Source: Ghiorsea sp. (GTDB lineage Bacteria; Pseudomonadota; Zetaproteobacteria; Mariprofundales; Mariprofundaceae). Taken from it: a stretch of 17,083 bases of DNA. A model generated the notes under the pieces. It was not told the DNA's origin, did not search any database, and saw only the letters and a list, made by a program, of their open reading frames with translations. The DNA lies in assembly GCA_030950765.1 (NCBI GenBank), contig JAUZQX010000116.1, forward strand, positions 1 through 17,083, given 5' to 3'. Below are positions 1 to 7,493 of this stretch, in pieces. The position numbers and the translations under genes are program-made. Every line of letters begins with the position of its first letter. The first letter of the stretch is position 1.

Positions 1-114
1 TCAGCATTGGTCAACTTGGGTTATAAACCCATACAAATTGATAAAGTGCTTAAAAGTTTGGATAGCGCCCTTGATTTTGAAGCTATGTTTAGGGCGGCGC
101 TTAAAGCCTTATGA
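1..114 (+). CDS. ruvA: Holliday junction branch migration protein RuvA, C-terminal end (partial)
   Basis: The window opens inside an open frame that gives 37 residues and then TGA. They begin SALVNLGYKPIQIDKVL and end FRAALKAL. This matches the small C-terminal domain III of RuvA, the flexible helical module that contacts RuvB. RuvA tetramers bind the four-way junction and load RuvB rings that drive branch migration. The assignment rests on this short domain and on position: the stop overlaps the ruvB start as ATGA (111-114), the usual ruvAB arrangement implying translational coupling. The 5' part of the gene lies outside the window, so the junction-binding domains cannot be judged. Confidence 0.85.
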   Translation, partial: SALVNLGYKPIQIDKVLKSLDSALDFEAMFRAALKAL

Positions 115-1160
115 ATTTTGAACCCTTTGATGATGACGATATGGAAGAGCGGGTGGTTGAAGCTGCTTCCCAAGGTGAAGAGGCATGGGACTCCGCACTT
201 CGCCCCAAAACATTAGATGAATATGTAGGTCAGCCCAAGATTTGTGAAAACTTATCCATCTTTATTCAAGCCGCAAACAAACGCCAAGAATCTTTAGACC
301 ATGTATTGCTTTATGGACCACCAGGTTTGGGTAAAACCACGTTGGCGAATATTATTGCCCATGAAATGGGGGCGCAAATCCGCTCAACGTCAGGTCCTGT
401 AATTGAAAAACCAGGTGATCTGGCTGCCATGCTCACCAACCTGGAAGAGGGTGATGTATTATTTATTGATGAGATTCATCGCTTAAACCCACAGGTGGAA
501 GAAATTCTTTACCCCGCCATGGAAGACTTTCAGCTCGACATTATGATTGGGCAAGGGCCTGCAGCGCGCTCCATTAAAATGGATTTGCCAAGGTTTACAC
601 TTTTGGGTGCCACCACGCGCGCAGGTTTGTTAAGCAATCCTTTGCGTGATCGTTTTGGCATGATGATGCGTTTAGAGTTTTATAATCATGCGGATTTGAC
701 ACATATTGTACGTCGTTCTGCATCGCTCTTAAAGATTCCAACGGATGAAAAAGGAGCCGAAGAAGTGGCAAAACGTTCACGTGGAACACCACGTATAGCC
801 AACCGTTTACTGCGCCGTGTTCGTGACTTTGCTGAAGTGGAACATGATGGTGAAATTACGTTGGATGTTGCCATGTCAGCATTGGATAGGCTTGATGTGG
901 ATGAATATGGTTTGGATTATCTCGATCGTAAACTTCTTACAGCATTGATTGATAAATATGGTGGCGGCCCCACCGGTGTTGATACCTTGGCTGCATCAAT
1001 CGCAGAAGAGCGTGATACCATTGAAGATGTTTTGGAGCCTTATTTGATGCAGGAAGGTTTCTTAACACGAACGACACGTGGGCGCACCGCCACAGTATTG
1101 GCTTATACCCATCTTAAGCGGGAACTTCCTGAGCCTAAAAAGCAGGGCTCTTTGTTATGA
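111..1160 (+). CDS. ruvB: Holliday junction branch migration ATPase RuvB
   Basis: This is a 349-residue AAA+ protein, the normal RuvB length. RuvB is the hexameric motor that pulls DNA through RuvA-bound Holliday junctions during recombination and repair in the cytoplasm. Walker A is GPPGLGKTT at about residues 69-77 and Walker B is LFIDEIHR at about 117-124. The beta-hairpin contacting RuvA lies at about 137-152 and sensor 1 is LLGATTRAG at about 164-172. The arginine-finger segment NPLRDRFG is at about 176-183. A winged-helix DNA-binding domain ends with TRTTRGRTAT near residue 320. The ATG at 111 overlaps the ruvA stop, and the stop overlaps the next gene by 4 nt, so ruvA, ruvB and ybgC look co-translated. 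No key residue seems missing. Confidence 0.98.
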   Translation: MNFEPFDDDDMEERVVEAASQGEEAWDSALRPKTLDEYVGQPKICENLSIFIQAANKRQESLDHVLLYGPPGLGKTTLANIIAHEMGAQIRSTSGPVIEKPGDLAAMLTNLEEGDVLFIDEIHRLNPQVEEILYPAMEDFQLDIMIGQGPAARSIKMDLPRFTLLGATTRAGLLSNPLRDRFGMMMRLEFYNHADLTHIVRRSASLLKIPTDEKGAEEVAKRSRGTPRIANRLLRRVRDFAEVEHDGEITLDVAMSALDRLDVDEYGLDYLDRKLLTALIDKYGGGPTGVDTLAASIAEERDTIEDVLEPYLMQEGFLTRTTRGRTATVLAYTHLKRELPEPKKQGSLL

Positions 1161-1558
1161 CACACCAATTTGAAGTGCGTGTGTATTATGAAGATACGGA
1201 TTGTGGTGGTGTGGTTTATCATGCCAATTATTTAAAGTTTATGGAACGAGCTCGAACGGAAGCCTTACGTAGCTTGGGGCTTGAGCAAGGTGATATTGCG
1301 GTACAAGATGATATTATTTTTGCACTTTCTCAGTCGGACATTCGTTACTTGCGCCCCGCAATATATGATGACTTAATTCGCGTTGAGACTGACTTGTTTG
1401 CCGTGAAAGGTGCACGCATCTTATTTAAACAAGCCATATATCGGGATGATGTATTGCTGGTTACGGCTGATATTACTATTGCAACCATTAGCCGAATAGG
1501 ACAAGCCAAACGCATACCTGAATATATTCGAACATGTTTACGCAAGGAGATAACATGA
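1157..1558 (+). CDS. ybgC: YbgC-type acyl-CoA thioesterase of the Tol-Pal cluster
   Basis: A 133-residue hotdog-fold protein. The N-terminal motif YYEDTDCGGVVYHANYLKF (about residues 10-28) is the signature of the 4-hydroxybenzoyl-CoA thioesterase/YbgC family. The Asp in EDTD (D15) matches the catalytic aspartate. YbgC hydrolyses acyl-CoA thioesters and is linked to phospholipid metabolism at the inner membrane. It is the customary first gene of tol-pal operons, which supports the call. The start overlaps the ruvB stop (ATGA) and the stop overlaps the preferred tolQ start (1555-1558), so it is coupled on both sides. The true substrate cannot be read from the sequence. Confidence 0.95.
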   Translation: MTHQFEVRVYYEDTDCGGVVYHANYLKFMERARTEALRSLGLEQGDIAVQDDIIFALSQSDIRYLRPAIYDDLIRVETDLFAVKGARILFKQAIYRDDVLLVTADITIATISRIGQAKRIPEYIRTCLRKEIT

Positions 1559-2268
1559 ATGAAACCATGAATCATAATTTATCCATTTGGACACTGGTTT
1601 TGGATGCAGGTATTGTTGTTCAAATCGTACTGGTGCTGTTATTGGCGCTTTCTGTTGTCTCGTGGGCAATTATTTTTAATAAATGGCGTGCTTTTAAAAG
1701 TGCAAAACAAGAAGATGCAAAGTTTTCGGAGTTGTTTTGGGGTGGCACCGATATGCAAAAAGTATTGTCTGCGACCAAAAAAATGGAAGCCAGCCCACAG
1801 GCAATGGTATTCCAGCAAGCTTTTCGTGAATATGTAAGGGCAAGGCAAGCTGCGACAAAACAAACGGCCCAACAACAGCAAGAAGGTGAAATCACAGCAG
1901 CAACGGGTATGTTAAGTGTGCGTCATGCTATGGATACAGCATGGTCCAAACAAATGGATAAATATGGCTACCACTTGTCTTTTTTGGCAACGGTAGGGGC
2001 TACTGCGCCATTTATTGGTCTTTTTGGTACGGTTTGGGGGATTATTGATGCTTTTCAGAATATTGGTATCACGCAAAACACATCGTTGGCAACGGTTGCG
2101 CCTGGTATTGCTGAAGCATTGGTGGCGACGGCATTTGGTTTGTTGGCTGCGATTCCAGCGGTGATTGCATACAATACATTCAGCGCCAAAATGAAGGCAT
2201 TAAATACCAGTTTGGATGACTTCACCCATGAATTTATGAATATTCTTGCACGGCATGTAAGGAAATAA
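1555..2268 (+). CDS. tolQ: Tol-Pal system proton-channel subunit TolQ
   Basis: The gene encodes 237 residues from the ATG at 1555. I chose this start because AAGGAG lies at a good distance just upstream and the ATG overlaps the ybgC stop as ATGA; a longer frame opens at 1534 but has no such site. TolQ is an inner-membrane subunit of the TolQR proton-driven motor that energises TolA and supports outer-membrane constriction at division. Three membrane segments are visible: residues 18-41, about 141-166 (SFLATVGATAPFIGLFGTVW) and about 182-206 (VAPGIAEALVATAFGLLAAI). A cytoplasmic loop between the first two holds a Gln-rich patch near residues 103-110. The family-typical GLFGTVWGI and AEALVATAFGL motifs are intact. 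ExbB is the main alternative, but ybgC upstream favours TolQ. Confidence 0.95.
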   Translation: MNETMNHNLSIWTLVLDAGIVVQIVLVLLLALSVVSWAIIFNKWRAFKSAKQEDAKFSELFWGGTDMQKVLSATKKMEASPQAMVFQQAFREYVRARQAATKQTAQQQQEGEITAATGMLSVRHAMDTAWSKQMDKYGYHLSFLATVGATAPFIGLFGTVWGIIDAFQNIGITQNTSLATVAPGIAEALVATAFGLLAAIPAVIAYNTFSAKMKALNTSLDDFTHEFMNILARHVRK

Positions 2269-2269
2269 T

Positions 2270-2695
2270 ATGCAGTCTCGAAAGCGGCAAAGTGAATGGG
2301 ATGATGAGTATCAGCCCATGTCCCAAATTAATATCACACCTATGGTGGATGTGATGTTGGTATTGTTGATTATTTTTATGGTGGCAGCACCGATGTTAAC
2401 CCAAGGTGTAAATGTAGATTTACCTGATGCCAATGCACCACAAATTCGCCAGCAAATAGAACCTTTGGTGATTTCGATTAAGAAAAATGGTGATGTGTTT
2501 ATGCAAAATCATCAGGTGAAGATGGAGCAGGTTGCACCAAGAGTCGCAGCGATGCGTAAAGCTAAACCTAACCTTCCTGTATTTATTCGTGGTGATGCAA
2601 AAACAGCGTATGGACACGTGGCGCGTATCATGGGTGATTTGGAAGCTGCGGGTATTCAACAAATATCTTTGGTCACTGAGCCACAGCATCAATAA
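2270..2695 (+). CDS. tolR: Tol-Pal system subunit TolR
   Basis: This is a 141-residue ExbD/TolR-family protein with one N-terminal membrane helix (about residues 25-43) and a periplasmic domain. The motif INITPMVDVMLVLLIIFM carries the conserved membrane aspartate (D27) that takes part in proton translocation with TolQ. The periplasmic part, VFIRGDAKTAYGHVARIMGDLEAAGI, is the usual dimeric domain. The ATG follows the tolQ stop by one base, and an AAGGAAA Shine-Dalgarno overlaps the end of tolQ. Its position between tolQ and tolA fixes the identity over ExbD. Confidence 0.95.
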   Translation: MQSRKRQSEWDDEYQPMSQINITPMVDVMLVLLIIFMVAAPMLTQGVNVDLPDANAPQIRQQIEPLVISIKKNGDVFMQNHQVKMEQVAPRVAAMRKAKPNLPVFIRGDAKTAYGHVARIMGDLEAAGIQQISLVTEPQHQ

Positions 2696-2703
2696 ATGTA
2701 TGT

Positions 2704-3417
2704 ATGCTTGAAAAACGTGATTTGATTCTTGCTATTGCCCTGCACGTGTTGATCGTTGCAGTGATTGCAACGATTCAAACTTGGCAGACAGAACGAAAAC
2801 CCATTCCAGAGCGTTTGATTCAGGTGAATATGGTGAGTTTAAAGACTTTGCAAGCCATGATGCAAAAACCTGAAGTGAAAGTAAAAAGTAAACCCAAAGT
2901 AAAACCAAAAGTTAAGCCTAAACCAAAACCCATACCAAAACCGAAAAAGAAACCCAAGGCTGTGTTAGCTGCCAAACCTATTAGTAAACCGAAAAAGAAA
3001 AAGGTGGTTGAAGAGCCTGATTATGACCCCTTTGCGCCACTAGAATCTACGCCTGAACCGCAATCCAATGTGACACCCAAACCGAAGCTAAATAGCAAAA
3101 AAGTATTGCAAGATTTATTACAAGGGCAGCTATCAGAACAAGAGTTGAATCGCTACATTGTTGGTATGCAGAAAGCGGTGGAGCGACACTGGAAAGTGCC
3201 CATGGAAATGATGGACAGGGTTAAACCTGCATTGGTATCCTTAACACTTTCGCAAACAGGGCAAGTGGTAAAAGTGAGTATTTTGGAATCTTCAGGTTCA
3301 ACCATGTTGGATGAGACTTTACGCAAAGCTATTTATGCTGCAGCCCCATTTGAGCTGCCTTCAAAACAGTTTGAGTTGTTCAAAAACAATACCATTCGTT
3401 TTTACCCCATTGAATAA
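2704..3417 (+). CDS. tolA: TolA, short form with a Pro/Lys spacer
   Basis: The gene encodes 237 residues. Residues 8-26 form an N-terminal membrane anchor. Residues 56-101 are a highly basic Pro-Lys spacer built from KPK-type repeats, followed by an acidic patch (VEEPDYDPFAPLE). The C-terminal domain, about residues 148-236, contains AVERHWKVP and VSILESSGSTMLDETL, typical of the TolA/TonB C-terminal fold. TolA spans the periplasm and links the TolQR motor to TolB, Pal and the outer membrane. E. coli TolA is far longer and has an Ala/Lys helical middle; this spacer looks more like that of TonB. Position after tolQR and ybgC argues for TolA, but a TonB-like transducer is the alternative. No clear Shine-Dalgarno is seen before the ATG. 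tolB and pal do not follow. Confidence 0.85.
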   Translation: MLEKRDLILAIALHVLIVAVIATIQTWQTERKPIPERLIQVNMVSLKTLQAMMQKPEVKVKSKPKVKPKVKPKPKPIPKPKKKPKAVLAAKPISKPKKKKVVEEPDYDPFAPLESTPEPQSNVTPKPKLNSKKVLQDLLQGQLSEQELNRYIVGMQKAVERHWKVPMEMMDRVKPALVSLTLSQTGQVVKVSILESSGSTMLDETLRKAIYAAAPFELPSKQFELFKNNTIRFYPIE

Positions 3418-3585
3418 TTAAGGAAGCTCTGAATAAGTCTGGATGAAGCAGATTGTATTTCAGGGCATTCAAAATTCAGGCGTGTGTTGCATGGAATAGC
3501 AAGGCTATTGCTCAAACGCACAACGCAGAGTTTGGATGCACTGGATACAATATATGCGTTCATGACTTATTCAGAACTTCCTTAA
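3418..3585. repeat. TTAA target-site duplication and 18-bp inverted repeats of the MITE
   Basis: TTAA occurs at 3418-3421 and again at 3582-3585, directly outside inverted arms GGAAGCTCTGAATAAGTC (3422-3439) and GACTTATTCAGAACTTCC (3564-3581). The arms differ at one base. The left TTAA starts right after the tolA stop codon. The right TTAA supplies the TAA stop of the convergent CBS gene. Duplicated target plus matching arms is the usual mark of a transposition event. Confidence 0.8.
3422..3581. mobile_element. 160-bp palindromic MITE-like element with IS5-like ends
   Basis: The element has no coding capacity. Beyond the 18-bp arms, the two halves remain alignable when one is reverse-complemented. 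Both contain ATTGTAT, then a CAG-GCAT-CAAA pattern, then a GCGT-TG pattern, and both end at AATAGC, which forms the apical hairpin AATAGC-AAG-GCTATT at 3495-3509, the exact centre. The whole unit can therefore fold into one long imperfect hairpin. The ends resemble, from memory, the IS5 end (GGAAGGTGCGAA.AAG), and TTAA fits the YTAR target used by that family. It is probably a non-autonomous derivative moved by an IS5-type transposase elsewhere. Lying between convergent genes, its RNA hairpin may act as a transcription stop or RNase III site on both strands. Confidence 0.75.
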
Positions 3586-4043
3586 GATGATGCAGGACGA
3601 TTGGCCAGCGCTTTAATCACATCATGTTTACTCACAAGCCCTTCAATATTATCCCCATCAATCACGGGTAAATGATGTACTGCAGTATCACTCATCAAGC
3701 TTGCCAAATCATTGAGCGAAGTATCAGGAGTGACTGTTTTAAGCTCTGTTGCCATGAGTTCTTCTGCGGTAAGGGCTTCTAAGCGTTTAATTTCATTTGC
3801 AAATCTATTTTCACCTACAGGGAGAACCATATCAAATACAGCAATAGCCGTGGGGACATGCAAGTTGGCTTGTTGGTCTATCAAGTCTGATTCGGTGATG
3901 ATACCTTGTAAACGTTGCTCATCATCAAGAACCAATAAATAATCGGTATTTTTATCAGAAAACTGCTGGATAATGTCTTGGATAGGTGTTCCTAATGTGC
4001 AATGTTCTGGGTTAGGGTTCATCATATCTTTGGCTTGGCGCAT
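3582..4043 (-). CDS. Tandem CBS-domain protein
   Basis: A 153-residue soluble protein made of two CBS domains, about residues 5-60 and 93-148. The second ends with the typical HHLPVIDGDNIEGLVSKHDVIKAL. CBS pairs bind adenosine nucleotides and act as energy or redox sensors; no catalytic domain is attached here, so its target is unknown. The ATG is preceded by AAGGAG at good spacing, and the gene starts 42 nt after the addA-like stop, so it is probably the last gene of that transcript. Its stop codon TAA lies within the right TTAA copy of the MITE, so the insertion may have changed the last codon or codons. A stand-alone CBS protein could affect transporters or IMP dehydrogenase-like enzymes, but nothing here shows it. 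Confidence 0.9.
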   Translation of the reverse strand: MRQAKDMMNPNPEHCTLGTPIQDIIQQFSDKNTDYLLVLDDEQRLQGIITESDLIDQQANLHVPTAIAVFDMVLPVGENRFANEIKRLEALTAEELMATELKTVTPDTSLNDLASLMSDTAVHHLPVIDGDNIEGLVSKHDVIKALANRPASS

Positions 4044-4085
4044 AACACTCTCCTTGTGATGCTTTTTAGGTTAGTAGTATAACAG

Positions 4086-7000
4086 CTATTGCCACACTCG
4101 CCAACCATCAACCATAGGAAAATATAATGCTGCTTTGATTTCTCGATTAGGCTCTAATGCCTGCACAGCTTTGACATAATTGGGTAGTTGGGGTGTTTCT
4201 ACCGTGTAGCGGTGAAGTTCTTGGTCTAACCATGTTTCTAGGTCATCATCTTGGTGCCAGCCTGCTTTATAGTCAATAATCCAACGTACGCCATCTTGGT
4301 CAATAAAACTTTGATCAAGGATGATATGTTTACAGCTTTCATTTTCGACAAATGTTAACGCCCACTCTTGTTGCCTATCCTGGTGTTGGTCGGATAAAAT
4401 CCAACGTGCTTTATCCGAGTTTAATACGCGCTGTAAACCTTGCTTACAGCGTTGGCTGGCTTGTGCTAGATATGCTTGGCTAATGCCCTCACGTTGTAAA
4501 ATATGACGCATCATCTGCAAAAACTCGCCTTGATGACTATCGTGCCATTGTTCGATGCCCATGCCGGCAATACGTTGTAAACCTGCATGAAAAGCAATGC
4601 CTACAGCACGAGCCGTAGCACTTGCCCATGTAAACTCGGGTCTAAGTTGTTGTTTGGGTAATGCACCACCTGATGTGGCAGGGATAGAAGACTGGGGGTG
4701 AATATCTTGTATGGGCATGTTGATGTGTTGATGTGGTGCGGCTTGTAAACCTTGGTATGCTGGGCTTTGTTCAATGTGGTGGGGGATAACTTCGGCTGAG
4801 AAACAGCTCCCATCATCTTGCCATAATAAAGCCAGCAATGATGAAGATATAGGATTGCCTGTTTTTTCAGATACATGCCCAAACAAATGTAATTCAGCTT
4901 CAGCGCGGGTGCATGCAACATATAAAAGGCGGGCTGTTTCCAAGCTGTCACGCTCGGCTTCAAAGCTTTGAATAAGCTGGTAAATACCATTGTTATCCAT
5001 ACTTTTGTTGGGCAATGGCGCGAGTAAAAGGTGGGTTTTTCCTGCTGCATAGGTTTCTGTTCTTACCATTACATCTTTATCTTTGGTGCGAGGTGTTTTG
5101 CCTAAACCAGGCAGTAATACTGTATCCCATTGCAAACCCTTGGCGCTGTGCATGGTTAAAAGCTCAACATCGCCAGCTTGGGGTAAAGATTCAGGCTTGG
5201 CATATAGTTTTTGTAGGCGTTGGTCGAGTATATCCAAGCTGAAGTCATGCTCATTTTCTAAAGTGGATAACAAGTCAAAAAATGATGTTGTATTGCTCAG
5301 TTGATTGGAGGATAAGGTGGATGGTACTTTTAGACGTAACCATGCGCCTTCTACACATCGCCGCAGCGGAAAACGCCTAATGCTATTGATGGCAGGCTCT
5401 AATGCTTGTATGGCATGATTGATACGTGCTCGTTCACCTTGGGTTATGTTAGATATGTTGGGGTTGTTTTCTTGAGTCGTGTAAGATTGTAATGCTGACC
5501 AAACAGACTGGGGTTTGTGGTGCAATATTTGGAATAAGGTTTGTAGCGATAAACCAATGCAAGGTGAGCGCAACAAAGCTGCCCAAGCCACATGATCAGC
5601 AGGGTGTGTTAATGCAGCAGTAAGGGAGCGTAAATCAACAATTTCGGGTTGTTGATGCAGAGGCAACATATCAAGGGCGCGAAAAGCGACATTTTCTGCT
5701 TGCATCAAGTGCATCAAATCATGCAAGTGGGTTCGGTTCCGTGCCAATATACCCACACGTTTTCCTGCAGTTTTGGCTTGTTGAATGATATGCAACATAA
5801 CCTGGCTTTCAGCATGATCATCACGTTGGCTAAAGGTATGTAAACAGACTTTACCTTGCGTGTTTTTAAAGGCGCAGGATGGGTGATATTGGATAGCACC
5901 AGAAATAATATCACTTTTTTGTGGGAAAATAGATGAAAAAGCGAGGTTAACCCAATCCACGATTGCAGGGGCAGAGCGGAAATTTTGTTCAAGTGATAAA
6001 AAAGAAATATGGGGAAGCCTTAGCTCATTTTTAGCCGCTTGAATAAATAACCTGACCTCGGCCTTGCGGAAGCGATAAATAGACTGCATAGGGTCGCCAA
6101 CCATGAATAAGGTGCGCCCATCTTCATGCCAGCCTGCTGTTAAACGGCGCAATACATCAATTTGTAAGGTGGATGTATCCTGAAACTCATCCACAAGTAT
6201 ATGTTTGATTTGATGGTCAAGGCGAAGAAGGGCCTCGCTGGGCATGATGTTTCCTTGTTCATCTTCGTATCCTAGCGACTGTTTGGCGCGGAGCATGACT
6301 TCGGTAAAGTCTACTTTTTTGTGTTGTGAAAAAGTCTGCCAAAGTTGGGCTGCAAGTTGTTTTAAACTGATAAATAAGGCTTGTAATACATCCCAGTCCG
6401 CATCTGAAAAACGGGGAGAATTAGGCAATAAACGAATGTGGTTGAGTTTCTGTATGGCTTGCGGGTCATCGGCTATACAAGCCAGTATTTGCTGCATGGC
6501 TTCTTTGTGTGCCGTGTGTTCTTTACCTGCGGGGAAACCTTCATTTTTGGTTAAACGTTTACGCGGCTGCACCTTTTTGAGGTCATTGGTTAACAATAAA
6601 AACACCAATGCCTTCCATTGGGTTAAATCTTGCGTTTTGCTATTGGGCATGGTTTGTATATCAAGCAAGGTATGCAAAACATGTTCATCGGATGTTTTTT
6701 CTATACTGAGATGTTTGGCTGCTTGCGCTGCAATAGCTGGAAAATCAGAACGTAATGATGCGGGCAATATATTGAATGCTTCTGCCAAATGATGTTCAAT
6801 CACATCAGCTAAACACTGTTCGAGATGTAAGCGAAATGTAGGCATGTGTGCAGTCGGTAGTAAAACATCAGGCAACCACTGTTCGCGTCTGCCAAGTAAC
6901 ATACATAATACATCAGTAAGTTTGCTGATGTTGCAGTTCATGTGCAGGATTAAATGCTGAACGGCTTGTTTAAGTTCAGTAGGTGCATCTTTTTGACTGG

Positions 7001-7493
7001 CATCTTCCAGTAAATCGTGCACAGCTTGTTGGTATAAGGGTTCACTAAAGTCTGCTGTGCTTGGTGTTTGCCCAAAGCCTGAGAGAATCGGTAGTTGTCT
7101 TGCCAAACCTGAGGCAAAAGCGTCCAAGGTCATGATACGCAGTTGGGCAGGGTATTGGGTGAGCTGCCAGTTTTTTACTTGGGACTGTTGCAATGCTGCT
7201 TGGGCAAGTTTCCATGTGGTTTGTGCATGAGCCTCTTGTGGTTTGCTTGATGTTTCAGCGGTTTGTAAGGCTTTAATCACCCGTTCACGCATTTCTGCGG
7301 CGGCTTTGCGGGTGAATGTTAAGGCTAAAATTTCTTCAGGTGCTTGGACGATAGCCAGTAGGGCTAAAATGCGTTGCACCAACAGCTCTGTTTTACCTGA
7401 ACCTGCAGGTGCTTGCACCAAATAGGAATGTTGTGGGCTAATGGCTTGACTGCGTGCTTGCGCATCAATCACTGGTGTTGTGGTTTGGCTCAT
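4086..7493 (-). CDS. addA: AddA-like UvrD/Rep-type helicase with C-terminal RecB-family nuclease
   Basis: This 1135-residue superfamily 1A helicase carries a nuclease tail. Motif I is QAPAGSGKTEL (residues 27-37) and motif Ia is ALTFTRKAAAEMRERV (57-72). Motif II is HILVDEFQDTSTLQ (431-444) and motif III is VGDPMQSIYRFRKAEV (465-480). Motif IV is LEQNFRS (501-507), motif V is LLTMHSAKGLQWD (778-790) and motif VI is LLYVACTRAE (856-865). The tail has the PD-(D/E)XK elements H969, D1060, D1074 with K1076 in IIDYKAGW, and QxxxY at 1102-1106, so the nuclease looks complete. Such proteins resect double-strand breaks for RecA, normally with an AddB partner. No addB is next to it: its start overlaps the fructosamine-kinase stop as ATGA. 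The product could equally be called a RecB-like subunit. Confidence 0.88.
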   Translation of the reverse strand: MSQTTTPVIDAQARSQAISPQHSYLVQAPAGSGKTELLVQRILALLAIVQAPEEILALTFTRKAAAEMRERVIKALQTAETSSKPQEAHAQTTWKLAQAALQQSQVKNWQLTQYPAQLRIMTLDAFASGLARQLPILSGFGQTPSTADFSEPLYQQAVHDLLEDASQKDAPTELKQAVQHLILHMNCNISKLTDVLCMLLGRREQWLPDVLLPTAHMPTFRLHLEQCLADVIEHHLAEAFNILPASLRSDFPAIAAQAAKHLSIEKTSDEHVLHTLLDIQTMPNSKTQDLTQWKALVFLLLTNDLKKVQPRKRLTKNEGFPAGKEHTAHKEAMQQILACIADDPQAIQKLNHIRLLPNSPRFSDADWDVLQALFISLKQLAAQLWQTFSQHKKVDFTEVMLRAKQSLGYEDEQGNIMPSEALLRLDHQIKHILVDEFQDTSTLQIDVLRRLTAGWHEDGRTLFMVGDPMQSIYRFRKAEVRLFIQAAKNELRLPHISFLSLEQNFRSAPAIVDWVNLAFSSIFPQKSDIISGAIQYHPSCAFKNTQGKVCLHTFSQRDDHAESQVMLHIIQQAKTAGKRVGILARNRTHLHDLMHLMQAENVAFRALDMLPLHQQPEIVDLRSLTAALTHPADHVAWAALLRSPCIGLSLQTLFQILHHKPQSVWSALQSYTTQENNPNISNITQGERARINHAIQALEPAINSIRRFPLRRCVEGAWLRLKVPSTLSSNQLSNTTSFFDLLSTLENEHDFSLDILDQRLQKLYAKPESLPQAGDVELLTMHSAKGLQWDTVLLPGLGKTPRTKDKDVMVRTETYAAGKTHLLLAPLPNKSMDNNGIYQLIQSFEAERDSLETARLLYVACTRAEAELHLFGHVSEKTGNPISSSLLALLWQDDGSCFSAEVIPHHIEQSPAYQGLQAAPHQHINMPIQDIHPQSSIPATSGGALPKQQLRPEFTWASATARAVGIAFHAGLQRIAGMGIEQWHDSHQGEFLQMMRHILQREGISQAYLAQASQRCKQGLQRVLNSDKARWILSDQHQDRQQEWALTFVENESCKHIILDQSFIDQDGVRWIIDYKAGWHQDDDLETWLDQELHRYTVETPQLPNYVKAVQALEPNREIKAALYFPMVDGWRVWQ

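Noticed and set aside
6244..6792. 182-codon frame antisense to the addA-like gene
   Set aside because: A shadow frame opposite a well-conserved gene, without its own start signals or similarity.
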